The notes under the pieces were generated by a model, which saw nothing but the letters and a program-made list of their open reading frames with translations, was not told the origin of the DNA and did no database searches. From assembly GCA_910583615.1 (NCBI GenBank), contig CAJTXP010000023.1:1-57358 (forward strand): a stretch of DNA of 57,358 bases. The letters run 5' to 3'. The DNA is from an uncultured Lachnospiraceae bacterium (GTDB lineage: Bacteria > Bacillota > Clostridia > Lachnospirales > Lachnospiraceae). Of this stretch, positions 25,214 to 32,837 are shown piece by piece. A program made the position numbers and the translations under genes. The first letter of the stretch is position 1. The number at the start of each line of letters is the position of its first letter.

Positions 25214-27802
25214 ATGAATTTTCAGAAATTTACGCAGAAATCTGTCCAGGCAGTGAATGATCTGGAAAAGACCGCTCTGGAATACGGAAATCAGGAGATC
25301 GAGCAGGAGCATCTGCTGTACAGCCTTCTGACACAGGAAGAAAGCCTGATCGCCAGACTGATCGTGAAAATGGACATAGACAGCACGCTGTTTAAGGAAA
25401 GAGTAGAAGAAGCTCTGAATAAGAGGGTAAAGGTATCCGGCGGGCAGCCCTATATCGGCCAGTACCTGAACCGTGCTCTGGCCAGCGCGGAAGATGAGGC
25501 AAAGCGGATGGGCGATGAGTACGTCTCTGTGGAACATCTGTTTTTGTCCCTTCTGGATTATCCGAGTCCGTCCGTCAAGGCGCTTTTTAAGGAGAATGGA
25601 ATTACAAAAGACCGGTTTCTGCAGGCGCTGTCCACCGTCCGCGGCAATCAGCGCGTGACCAGCGACAACCCGGAAGCAACCTACGATACCTTGAATAAAT
25701 ACGGTTATGATCTGGTGGAGCGTGCCAGAGAGCAGAAGCTGGATCCGGTCATCGGCAGGGATGCGGAGATCCGCAACGTGATCCGGATCCTTTCCCGGAA
25801 GACCAAAAATAACCCGGTGCTGATCGGGGAACCCGGCGTCGGCAAGACTGCGGTTGTAGAAGGGCTTGCCCAGCGGATCGTCCGCGGGGATGTGCCGGAA
25901 GGACTGAAGGAAAAGAAAGTCTTTGCACTGGATATGGGCGCGCTGGTGGCAGGCGCCAAATACCGGGGAGAGTTTGAGGAGCGTCTGAAGGCGGTTCTGG
26001 AAGAGGTCCGTAAAAGCGAAGGACGTATCATTCTGTTTATTGACGAGCTGCATCTGATCGTAGGAGCAGGTAAGACGGACGGCGCCATGGATGCGGGAAA
26101 TATGCTGAAGCCTCTGCTGGCCAGAGGAGAGCTGCACTGCATCGGAGCCACGACGCTGGACGAGTATCGGCAGTATATTGAGAAAGATGCGGCGCTGGAA
26201 CGGCGGTTCCAGCAGGTGCTGGTGGACGAGCCGACCGTGGAAGATACCATTTCCATCCTGCGGGGCTTAAAAGACCGTTACGAAGTATTTCATGGAGTGA
26301 AGATTACAGATTCCGCCCTGGTATCCGCAGCTTCTCTGTCCCACCGCTACATCTCCGAGCGCTTTCTTCCGGACAAAGCCATTGATCTGGTGGACGAGGC
26401 CTGCGCTCTCATCAAGACGGAACTGGATTCCATGCCCACGGAGCTGGATGAACTGCGCCGGAAAGTGCTGCAGCTGGAGATTGAAGAGGCGGCGCTGAAA
26501 AAAGAGACCGACCGTCTGAGTCAGGACCGTCTGGAGTCTCTTCAGAAAGAACTTGCGGAGCTTCGTGATGAATTCAATAATAAAAAGGCCCAATGGGATG
26601 ACGAGAAGCATTCGGTAGAACAGCTGAGCAGACTTCGGGAAGAGATCGAAGACGTGAGCAGGCAGATCCAGACGGCTCAGCAGGGCTATGATCTGGAAAA
26701 GGCGGCGCAGCTCCAGTACGGACGCCTTCCCCAGCTGCAGAAGCAGCTTGAGGAAGAGGAGGAGAAGGTGAAAAAGCAGGATCTGTCCCTGGTTCACGAG
26801 AGTGTGACCGACGAGGAGATCGCCCGGATTATCTCCCGCTGGACCGGGATCCCGGTAGCGAAGCTGACCGAAAGCGAGCGGAACAAGACGCTGCACCTGG
26901 ACGAGGAACTTCACAGACGGGTGGTCGGTCAAGACGAAGGAGTCCGCAAGGTGGCAGACGCCATCATCCGTTCCAAAGCCGGTATCAAGGATCCCGGAAA
27001 GCCCATTGGCTCCTTCCTGTTCCTCGGACCTACCGGCGTGGGTAAAACGGAGCTTGCCAAGACGCTGGCAGCCAGCCTGTTTGACGACGAACAGAATATG
27101 GTTCGTATCGATATGAGCGAGTATATGGAGAAGTATTCCGTGTCCCGCCTGATCGGAGCGCCTCCCGGATATGTGGGCTATGAGGAGGGCGGTCAGCTGA
27201 CGGAAGCGGTTCGCAGACATCCCTATTCAGTCGTTCTTTTTGACGAGGTGGAGAAGGCGCATCCGGATGTGTTCAATGTGCTCCTGCAGGTGCTGGATGA
27301 CGGTCGGATCACAGATTCCCAGGGCCGGACCGTGGATTTTAAGAATACGATTCTGATTATGACATCCAACATTGGGTCTTCTTATCTCCTGGAAGGGATC
27401 GACGAGAAAGGAGAGATCCGTCCGGAGAGCGAGGCGCAGGTGATGAATGATCTTCGGAACCATTTCCGTCCGGAATTTCTGAACCGTCTGGACGAAACGA
27501 TTCTGTTCAAGCCGCTGACAAAGGACAACATCGGGCATATCGTGGACCTGCTGCTTGCGGATCTGAACCGGAGACTGGCGGATAAAGAGCTGACTCTGGA
27601 ATTGACAGACAGCGCAAAGGAGTATATCATAGAAAACGGATATGATCCGGTATACGGCGCCCGTCCGCTGAAGCGTTATCTGCAGAAGTATGTGGAAACC
27701 ATGGCGGCGCGGTACATCCTGGCCGGAGCAGTGCATGCAGGGAGCGTGATGCTGGTGGACCGGGATGCGGACGGACTGGTGATCCGGGAGAGACAGATGT
27801 AA
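25214..27802 (+). CDS. clpB: ATP-dependent disaggregase ClpB
   Basis: Cytoplasmic hexameric chaperone that pulls proteins out of aggregates together with the DnaK system. Order: Clp-N repeat domain (1-145), first AAA+ module with Walker A GEPGVGKT at 205-212, coiled-coil middle domain (about 400-525, rich in Glu, Lys and Leu heptads), second AAA+ module with GPTGVGKT at 605-612 and the ClpA/B signature, then a C-terminal D2-small domain. The middle domain and 862-aa length separate it from ClpA and ClpC. An AGGAGG site precedes the ATG. It is heat-shock regulated by the CIRCE just upstream. A DUF4250 gene follows 35 bases later. Confidence 0.97.
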   Translation: MNFQKFTQKSVQAVNDLEKTALEYGNQEIEQEHLLYSLLTQEESLIARLIVKMDIDSTLFKERVEEALNKRVKVSGGQPYIGQYLNRALASAEDEAKRMGDEYVSVEHLFLSLLDYPSPSVKALFKENGITKDRFLQALSTVRGNQRVTSDNPEATYDTLNKYGYDLVERAREQKLDPVIGRDAEIRNVIRILSRKTKNNPVLIGEPGVGKTAVVEGLAQRIVRGDVPEGLKEKKVFALDMGALVAGAKYRGEFEERLKAVLEEVRKSEGRIILFIDELHLIVGAGKTDGAMDAGNMLKPLLARGELHCIGATTLDEYRQYIEKDAALERRFQQVLVDEPTVEDTISILRGLKDRYEVFHGVKITDSALVSAASLSHRYISERFLPDKAIDLVDEACALIKTELDSMPTELDELRRKVLQLEIEEAALKKETDRLSQDRLESLQKELAELRDEFNNKKAQWDDEKHSVEQLSRLREEIEDVSRQIQTAQQGYDLEKAAQLQYGRLPQLQKQLEEEEEKVKKQDLSLVHESVTDEEIARIISRWTGIPVAKLTESERNKTLHLDEELHRRVVGQDEGVRKVADAIIRSKAGIKDPGKPIGSFLFLGPTGVGKTELAKTLAASLFDDEQNMVRIDMSEYMEKYSVSRLIGAPPGYVGYEEGGQLTEAVRRHPYSVVLFDEVEKAHPDVFNVLLQVLDDGRITDSQGRTVDFKNTILIMTSNIGSSYLLEGIDEKGEIRPESEAQVMNDLRNHFRPEFLNRLDETILFKPLTKDNIGHIVDLLLADLNRRLADKELTLELTDSAKEYIIENGYDPVYGARPLKRYLQKYVETMAARYILAGAVHAGSVMLVDRDADGLVIRERQM

Positions 27803-27837
27803 CAGACAGGTTGATGATGGATTAGGAGGAGATTCAT

Positions 27838-28011
27838 ATGTTGCCGGAAGATCCCATGATACTGTTAAGCTATGTCAATACGCAGCTGCGCGATTTTTAT
27901 CCGAATCTTGCTGTATTCTGCAAAGAAAAAGGCGTTGATGCAGGGGAAATCACGGAGAAGCTTCTCAGCATCGACTACGAGTATGATGAAAAATCAAATC
28001 GTTTTGTGTGA
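27838..28011 (+). CDS. DUF4250 family small protein
   Basis: A 57-aa acidic protein too short for routine ORF calls. It opens MLPEDPMILLSYVNTQLRDF and ends SIDYEYDEKSNRFV, which match the DUF4250 family of Clostridia. An AGGAGG site lies 7 bases before the ATG. It may be co-transcribed with clpB. Its function is unknown. The infC promoter begins 9 bases after its stop codon. Confidence 0.8.
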   Translation: MLPEDPMILLSYVNTQLRDFYPNLAVFCKEKGVDAGEITEKLLSIDYEYDEKSNRFV

Positions 28012-28019
28012 AAAAACAG

Positions 28020-28048
28020 TTGACAACGGATCCTTCCTGTGTTATAGT
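28020..28048 (+). promoter_or_regulatory. Sigma-A promoter of the infC operon
   Basis: TTGACA and TATAGT are separated by 17 bases. The predicted start is near 28055, giving a leader of about 150 bases before infC. Confidence 0.85.
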
Positions 28049-28054
28049 AGTTGA

Positions 28055-28206
28055 GGTTATGAAATGAAAGAAGAGTATCCACTCTCACCTCGGCACAGGA
28101 AGTGACCCGGGTTAATACGGTAAAGCAGTATGCTTCTGCATATGTTTTTTTGTGTGTTAAGTGGATAGTTTTCTATCCACTTTTTTATGCGCGGAGGTGT
28201 ACAGTT
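28055..28206 (+). promoter_or_regulatory. infC operon leader with transcription attenuator
   Basis: In Firmicutes this operon is repressed by ribosomal protein L20 through premature termination in the leader. Here the leader carries an intrinsic terminator (GTGGATAG and CTATCCAC at 28161-28180, then TTTTTT) just before the infC ribosome site. An upstream copy of TATCCACT at 28076-28083 can pair with the left arm (AGTGGATA) and so act as an antiterminator. Assignment to the L20 leader is by operon and architecture, not by a covariance search. Confidence 0.75.
28161..28186 (+). terminator. Attenuator hairpin in the infC leader
   Basis: An 8-bp perfect stem, TTTT loop, followed by TTTTTT; the infC start lies 20 bases further on. 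Confidence 0.85.
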
Positions 28207-28716
28207 ATTAGCGAATTAATGATTAATGAGCAGATCAGAGATCGGGAGATCCGGCTGATCGGCCAGGATGGAGAGCAGTTAGGCATTATGTCTGCCAGTG
28301 AGGCAATGAAAATGGCGAGGGAGGCTGAGCTGGATCTTGTGAAGATTGCTCCTACCGCTAAGCCGCCGGTATGTAAGATCATTGATTATGGCAAGTACCG
28401 TTATGAGCTGGCGAGAAAAGAAAAGGAAGCAAGAAAGAAGCAGAAAACCATCGAAATCAAAGAAGTTCGTCTGTCTCCGAATATTGATGACAACGATCTG
28501 AATACGAAGGTCAGTGCGGCAAGGAAGTTCATTCAGAAAGGTGATAAGGTAAAGGTTACCCTGCGTTTTCGTGGACGTGAAATGGCGCATGTGCAGAGCA
28601 GTAAACGGATCCTTGATGTATTTGCCGAGAAACTGGCAGATATTGCAGTTGTCGACAGAGCGCCGAAGATGGAAGGCCGCAGCATGACCATGTTTTTCAG
28701 TGAAAAACGCAATTAA
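28207..28716 (+). CDS. infC: Translation initiation factor IF-3
   Basis: Binds the 30S subunit and checks start-codon pairing. The protein shows the N-domain (INEQIRDREIRLIGQDGEQLGI, DLVKIAPTAKPPVCKI-DYGKY), a lysine-rich linker and the C-domain (VTLRFRGREMAHV). I place the start at the ATT at 28207, nine bases after a GGAGG, giving 169 aa; infC genes characteristically use AUU so that IF-3 limits its own synthesis. A reading frame opening further upstream at 28102 runs through the attenuator and is not credible. First gene of infC-rpmI-rplT. Confidence 0.95.
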   Translation: MSELMINEQIRDREIRLIGQDGEQLGIMSASEAMKMAREAELDLVKIAPTAKPPVCKIIDYGKYRYELARKEKEARKKQKTIEIKEVRLSPNIDDNDLNTKVSAARKFIQKGDKVKVTLRFRGREMAHVQSSKRILDVFAEKLADIAVVDRAPKMEGRSMTMFFSEKRN

Positions 28717-28766
28717 CTTATCCGAAAGCTGTAAAGGGCGGGTCCCCGTCAGGGGATCGGTAAGTT
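28715..28766 (+). other. Structured intergenic RNA between infC and rpmI
   Basis: AACTTATCCGA (28715-28725) pairs with TCGGTAAGTT (28757-28766), one base bulged, and encloses a second hairpin, TCCCC-GTCA-GGGGA (28743-28756). No T tract follows. It could be a binding site for L20 or L35, or control rpmI translation. Confidence 0.5.
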
Positions 28767-28830
28767 ATGCCAGATTTTTTTGATGAAAGATCTGGGCAAT
28801 ATAGAATATGTTTACAGGAGGAATCAACAT

Positions 28831-29028
28831 ATGCCAAAGGTAAAGACAAGCAGAGCAGCTGCAAAACGTTTTAAGAAAACCGGAACCGGACAGTTAAAAA
28901 GAATGAAAGCTTATAAGAGCCATATCTTAACTAAGAAATCTCAGAAGAGAAAAAGGAATCTCAGGAAATCTACGATTACTGATGCGACCAATGTAAAGAA
29001 TATGAAGAAGATCTTACCGTATTTATAA
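28831..29028 (+). CDS. rpmI: 50S ribosomal protein L35
   Basis: A 65-aa highly basic protein (MPKVKTSRAAAKRFKKTGTG, SHILTKKSQKRKRNLRK) that matches L35 from end to end. The ATG at 28831 follows an AGGAGG site by 7 bases; a longer in-frame opening at 28780 has no ribosome site. Second gene of the infC operon, 27 bases before rplT. Confidence 0.97.
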   Translation: MPKVKTSRAAAKRFKKTGTGQLKRMKAYKSHILTKKSQKRKRNLRKSTITDATNVKNMKKILPYL

Positions 29029-29055
29029 GATTTTGACAGTTAAGGAGGAAGAAAG

Positions 29056-29415
29056 ATGGCAAGAGTTAAAGGCGGATTAAACGCTAAAAAGAGACATAAT
29101 AGAGTATTAAAGCTTGCGAAAGGCTACAGAGGAGCAAGAAGCAAGCAGTACAGAATTGCAAAACAGTCTGTGATGAGAGCGCTGACCAGCGCTTATGCAG
29201 GACGTAAGCAGAGAAAACGTCAGTTCAGACAGCTCTGGATTGCTCGTATCAATGCAGCGGCGCGTATGAACGGCCTGTCCTACAGCAGGTTTATGTACGG
29301 CTTAAAAAGTGCAGGCGTGGAGATGAACAGAAAGATTCTTGCTGACATGGCAGTGAACGATGCAGCATCCTTCACTGCGCTGGCGGAGACTGCCAAAAAT
29401 GCACTGAGTAAATAA
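29056..29415 (+). CDS. rplT: 50S ribosomal protein L20
   Basis: A 119-aa basic protein needed early in large-subunit assembly and, in Firmicutes, the repressor of this operon. It opens MARVKGGLNAKKRHNRVLKLAKGYRG-type sequence and has the RQLWIARINAAAR motif. Last gene of infC-rpmI-rplT. An AGGAGG site lies 7 bases before the ATG. Confidence 0.97.
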   Translation: MARVKGGLNAKKRHNRVLKLAKGYRGARSKQYRIAKQSVMRALTSAYAGRKQRKRQFRQLWIARINAAARMNGLSYSRFMYGLKSAGVEMNRKILADMAVNDAASFTALAETAKNALSK

Positions 29416-29523
29416 GGACCATTTCTACAAAAGCCCTTGGGAAGACTGCCGGGACAGGCAGGTTTCCGAGGGCTTCGTTTACGGACAGAATATATGGATG
29501 AAAAGACAGGAAAGGAGCAGATC

Positions 29524-30585
29524 ATGACAAAAATTGAGATTATTTCCGGCTTTCTGGGAGCCGGCAAGACGACACTGATCAAGAAGATGTTAAAAGAAGT
29601 GTTTGCGGGGGAAAAGGTGGTTCTGATCGAAAATGAATTCGGAGAGATCGGGATTGACGGAGGATTTTTAAAGGAAGCAGGTGTGCAGATCACAGAAATG
29701 AACTCCGGATGTATCTGCTGTTCTCTGGTTGGGGACTTTGGAACTGCATTGAAAGAGGTCATTGAAACCTATGCGCCGGACCGTATTCTGATTGAACCGT
29801 CCGGTGTAGGCAAGCTCTCAGATGTGACGAAGGCAGTACAGGGCGTGGCAGCTCATGAGCCGGTGGAGCTGAACAGTTCTGTGACTGTGGTAGACGGACA
29901 GAAATGCCGGATGTATATGAAAAACTTTGGTGAGTTTTTCAATAATCAGGTGGAACATGCAGGAACGATTGTCATCAGCCGGACGCAGAAAATGACAGAG
30001 GAGAAGCTGGAGGCCTGCGTGAAGATGCTTCGGGAGAAGAATGAAACGGCAACGATCATTACGACTCCATGGGAAGAGTTGAAAGGAGAGCAGATTTTGG
30101 CAGCCATGCAGCATCAGGACCTGCTTCTGAAAGAAGAGCTGGAAGAGCACAGTCATGCCCATGAGGAGCATGACCACGGACATGAACATCAGCATGCGCA
30201 TGAAGAGCATGGACATGATCACGAAGGCCACCATCATGATCATGGAGAGGACTGCGCCTGCGGCTGTCATGACCACGATCATGGTCATCACCATCATCAT
30301 CATGCGGATGAAGTATTCACCAGTTGGGGCCGGGAAACGCCGCACAGGTATACGGAGGAAACTCTTCGCAGGATTCTTTCAGAGCTGTCTGATGGGGACA
30401 ACTGCGGAATCATTCTCCGCGCCAAAGGCATTGTTCCCTGTACAGACGGAGGCTGGCTGCATTTTGACATGGTACCGGAGGAGTACGAAGTGCGCAGGGG
30501 AGAGGCGGATTATACCGGGCGTCTCTGCGTGATTGGTTCTCATCTGGATGAAGAAGAATTGACGAAGCTTTTCGAACTTGTCTGA
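29524..30585 (+). CDS. G3E GTPase (COG0523/CobW family) with His-rich metal loop
   Basis: P-loop GTPase of the metallochaperone group. Residues 8-15 are the Walker A GFLGAGKT; Cys63-Ile-Cys65-Cys66 is the C-x-C-C metal site; ENEFGEIG is the switch region. Residues 209-260 are more than one third His, with a Cys pair (CACGC) inside, and probably hold zinc or nickel. A C-terminal CobW_C-type domain follows. The ATG at 29524 lies 6 bases after AAGGAG; an open frame to 29437 has no start signal. The next gene is a second GTPase of the same superfamily, 58 bases away. The metal and client are unknown; zinc is the commonest for this group. Confidence 0.88.
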   Translation: MTKIEIISGFLGAGKTTLIKKMLKEVFAGEKVVLIENEFGEIGIDGGFLKEAGVQITEMNSGCICCSLVGDFGTALKEVIETYAPDRILIEPSGVGKLSDVTKAVQGVAAHEPVELNSSVTVVDGQKCRMYMKNFGEFFNNQVEHAGTIVISRTQKMTEEKLEACVKMLREKNETATIITTPWEELKGEQILAAMQHQDLLLKEELEEHSHAHEEHDHGHEHQHAHEEHGHDHEGHHHDHGEDCACGCHDHDHGHHHHHHADEVFTSWGRETPHRYTEETLRRILSELSDGDNCGIILRAKGIVPCTDGGWLHFDMVPEEYEVRRGEADYTGRLCVIGSHLDEEELTKLFELV

Positions 30586-30643
30586 AGACCGCTTTCGTCA
30601 GGCATCTGCGAAACTGAAATATTTGATAATGGGAGAAACAGAC

Positions 30644-31582
30644 ATGAAAATTCCTGTATTTGTGATCCATGGGTTTCTGGAAGGCGGGAAGACCAGGTTT
30701 GCTCTGGAAACGCTGGCGGATGAATATTTTTCCGGCGGAGAACGCAACCTGATCCTTGCCTGCGAAGAAGGAATCGAAGAGTACGATGATGAGATACTGA
30801 AGCAGGCCAACGCCACACTGGTCATGCTGGAGGATAAGAGCGAATTCAACGAGATGTTTCTGGCAGAATGTCAGAAAAAATATAAGCCGACGCAGATCAT
30901 TCTGGAATATAACTGTATGTGGGGAATGGATTTCCTGAGGGATATGTATATGCCAAAAGGATGGTTTGTGGCTCAGGTTATTACGGTAGTGGACGCCTCT
31001 ACCTTTGATGTCTATCTGAAAAATATGAAATCAATTTTTATGGAGATGGCAAAGGATTCGGATCTTATTATCTTTAACCGGAGCAACGATGAGATTCCGG
31101 CAGCCACCTACAAACGAAACATGCGTGCGGTAAATCCCAAGGCACAGGTAGTATTCGAAAAAGAGGATGGAACGGCACTGGAATTTGAAGAAGAACTGCC
31201 TTTTGATCTGGAAGCGGATGTGATTGAAATCGAAGATGTGGATTATGGGATCTGGTATATCGATGCTATGGATCATCCGGAACGATATGACGGGAAAACG
31301 CTCCGGTTCACAGCCATGGTATATATGGGAAAGAATCTGCCGGAAGGGTATTTTGTTCCCGGGCGTATGGCCATGACCTGCTGCGCGGATGATACGGCGT
31401 TTATAGGCTTTTTGTGCAGATCGTCCTATGTGGACCGTTTAAAGCAGCGTCAGTGGATCACGGTCACTGCAAAGGCTCATGTGGAGAAACGTCCGGAATA
31501 TAACGGAGAAGAGGGAATTGTTCTGCATTCTGTGAATATCCGGAAAGCACAGAAACCGGAGGAAGAACTGGTTTATTTTTGA
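30644..31582 (+). CDS. CobW-like GTPase fused to a YcgQ-like (TIGR03943/DUF1980) domain
   Basis: The N-terminal half is a P-loop GTPase-like domain with HGFLEGGKTRF as Walker A, but without the C-x-C-C metal site of its neighbour. The C-terminal part (about residues 195-313) has YDGKTLRFTAMVYMG, YFVPGRMAMTCCADD and a final OB-like strand pattern, as in the YcgQ/TIGR03943 family that accompanies the predicted permease YcgR. Here no permease gene is adjacent. A metal-handling role with the preceding His-rich GTPase is an inference. The ATG at 30644 is preceded by GGGAG; an ATG at 30629 is possible. Confidence 0.7.
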   Translation: MKIPVFVIHGFLEGGKTRFALETLADEYFSGGERNLILACEEGIEEYDDEILKQANATLVMLEDKSEFNEMFLAECQKKYKPTQIILEYNCMWGMDFLRDMYMPKGWFVAQVITVVDASTFDVYLKNMKSIFMEMAKDSDLIIFNRSNDEIPAATYKRNMRAVNPKAQVVFEKEDGTALEFEEELPFDLEADVIEIEDVDYGIWYIDAMDHPERYDGKTLRFTAMVYMGKNLPEGYFVPGRMAMTCCADDTAFIGFLCRSSYVDRLKQRQWITVTAKAHVEKRPEYNGEEGIVLHSVNIRKAQKPEEELVYF

Positions 31583-31613
31583 TTCTGGTTTTTCGTACCG
31601 CAGAAAAATGTAG

Positions 31614-31647
31614 AAAAGGGAATGCCATATGATGGTATTCCCTTTTT
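31614..31647. terminator. Bidirectional terminator between convergent genes
   Basis: AAAAGGGAATGCC and GGTATTCCCTTTTT form a 12- to 13-bp stem with A and T tracts on both sides, between the GTPase gene and the Xre gene. Confidence 0.88.
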
Positions 31648-31656
31648 GCAAATGAT

Positions 31657-31977
31657 TTATTTGTCTGCAAATAAAACTTTTAACAGATTGATCGCCAGCG
31701 TCTTTTCCTCAGTTGTACGATCATGCATAAGTTGAATCAGCAGGTTTATGCTGGTATCATCTGTTGCTATGACATAATCTGCCAGAAGAAAGTCGATGGT
31801 AACCCCCAGACGGTTTACGACTTTCACCAGCTTGTCCAGGGTCAGGCTGCGCTCCCCTCTCTCAATCTGACCGATATAGGCGGTGGATACCCCGACCTCT
31901 TCCGCTAACTTTTCCTGGGTCAGATTCAGCCTTAGACGTTCTTCCCGAATCCTTTTTCCTAATGCGTGATAATCCAT
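31657..31977 (-). CDS. Xre family transcriptional regulator, 106 aa
   Basis: Single helix-turn-helix protein. Residues 7-62 form the Cro/C1 domain (IREERLRLNLTQEKLAEEVGVSTAYIGQIERGERS). The C-terminal 40 residues are helical. It converges on the GTPase pair. GGAAGG precedes the ATG. The target is unknown; no partner gene is adjacent on its strand. Confidence 0.85.
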   Translation of the reverse strand: MDYHALGKRIREERLRLNLTQEKLAEEVGVSTAYIGQIERGERSLTLDKLVKVVNRLGVTIDFLLADYVIATDDTSINLLIQLMHDRTTEEKTLAINLLKVLFADK

Positions 31978-32083
31978 TTTTGTACCTTCCTTTCAGACTG
32001 GGTTCTATTATTAAATAATACTTTGAAACAGGTCATAATTAGAACCTGCGGAGAGCATTTTTTAAGATACATTATAAAAATAT

Positions 32084-32112
32084 TTGACTTTTTTGTCAAA
32101 TTGTTGTATTAT
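32084..32112 (+). promoter_or_regulatory. Sigma-A promoter of the first tRNA-Leu
   Basis: TTGACT and TATTAT are separated by 17 bases, 28 bases before the mature tRNA 5' end. Confidence 0.75.
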
Positions 32113-32139
32113 AACGTTTGTGATAGTTATATTTGAGAT

Positions 32140-32224
32140 GCGGAAGTGTCGGAATTGGCAGACGAGCAAGATTCAGGTTCTTGTGAGCGCTACGCTCGTG
32201 AGGGTTCAAGTCCCTTCTTCCGCA
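32140..32224 (+). tRNA. tRNA-Leu (anticodon CAG)
   Basis: An 85-base class II tRNA with acceptor GCGGAAG/CTTCCGC and a long variable arm (GAGCGCTACGCTC). The anticodon stem CAAGA/TCTTG holds the loop TTCAGGT, so CAG reads CUG. The discriminator is A73, as expected for leucine; CCA is not encoded. It is identical in sequence to the tRNA at 32608. Confidence 0.95.
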
Positions 32225-32232
32225 CTGCATGT

Positions 32233-32271
32233 ATGGCACGAACAGAGCAGGAAAGCCGGGTTTCGTGCCAT
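32233..32271 (+). other. Hairpin after the first tRNA
   Basis: ATGGCACGAA (32233-32242) and TTCGTGCCAT (32262-32271) form a perfect 10-bp stem 9 bases after the tRNA. No T tract follows, so it is either a processing or a weak termination signal. Confidence 0.45.
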
Positions 32272-32417
32272 GCGTCTATCATGGAAAAGCAGTCAGGACG
32301 CTGTCTATAGAATAACATTAATTTTGGTACCTTGCAAGAGAAAAATTGTGCAATGAATATACTGTAAAAGAACAGATGAAAAAAATTCCATTTTCTCGAA
32401 AATTTTAAAAAAGGGTA

Positions 32418-32446
32418 TTGACGTAAGTAATATGACGTGCTATAAT
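32418..32446 (+). promoter_or_regulatory. Sigma-A promoter of the second and third tRNA-Leu
   Basis: TTGACG and TATAAT are separated by 17 bases, 36 bases before the second tRNA. Confidence 0.85.
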
Positions 32447-32481
32447 AGCTATCGTTGAGTCGATAAACGATTCGGCGGTTT

Positions 32482-32565
32482 GCGGAAGTGTCGGAATTGG
32501 CAGACGAGCAAGACTAAGGATCTTGTGACCGTTAGGTCGTGTGGGTTCAAGTCCCATCTTCCGCA
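32482..32565 (+). tRNA. tRNA-Leu (anticodon AAG)
   Basis: An 84-base class II tRNA with the same acceptor, D-arm and T-arm frame as its neighbours. The anticodon stem CAAGA/TCTTG holds CTAAGGA, so the anticodon is AAG (codon CUU). The long arm is GACCGTTAGGTC. A34 would need TadA-type deamination to inosine to read CUC as well. Discriminator A73; CCA not encoded. Confidence 0.93.
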
Positions 32566-32607
32566 TACAGAGGAGTATGGACTCTGTATTATAATTTCAT
32601 ACGGTTT

Positions 32608-32692
32608 GCGGAAGTGTCGGAATTGGCAGACGAGCAAGATTCAGGTTCTTGTGAGCGCTACGCTCGTGAGGGTTCAAGTCCCTTCTTCCGCA
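32608..32692 (+). tRNA. tRNA-Leu (anticodon CAG), second copy
   Basis: Same 85-base sequence as the tRNA at 32140, with loop TTCAGGT. It is 42 bases after tRNA-Leu(AAG) and followed by a terminator, so the last two are probably one transcript. Confidence 0.95.
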
Positions 32693-32697
32693 TAAGG

Positions 32698-32727
32698 AAA
32701 CCCGGGAGCGATGCTTCCGGGTTTTTG
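32698..32727 (+). terminator. Terminator of the tRNA-Leu cluster
   Basis: AAACCCGGGAGC pairs with the later GCTTCCGGGTTT and is followed by T residues, five bases after the third tRNA. Confidence 0.88.
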
Positions 32728-32837
32728 CGTACAGGCAGCTGGCCGGCTCATTATCGGTCAGTTTCAGGTATGGCGGCAATCGGAATATGATAAACCGGGT
32801 GTCTGAACGGAGGATGAATTCAGAAAGGAGACAGTTT

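Noticed and set aside
28102..28206. N-terminal extension of infC from an upstream ATG
   Set aside because: The extension is translated from the attenuator hairpin and T tract and has no ribosome site; the AUU start at 28207 is well placed.
32140..32692. Direct repeats read as a CRISPR or mobile element
   Set aside because: The repeats are tRNA-Leu genes with complete cloverleaf parts.
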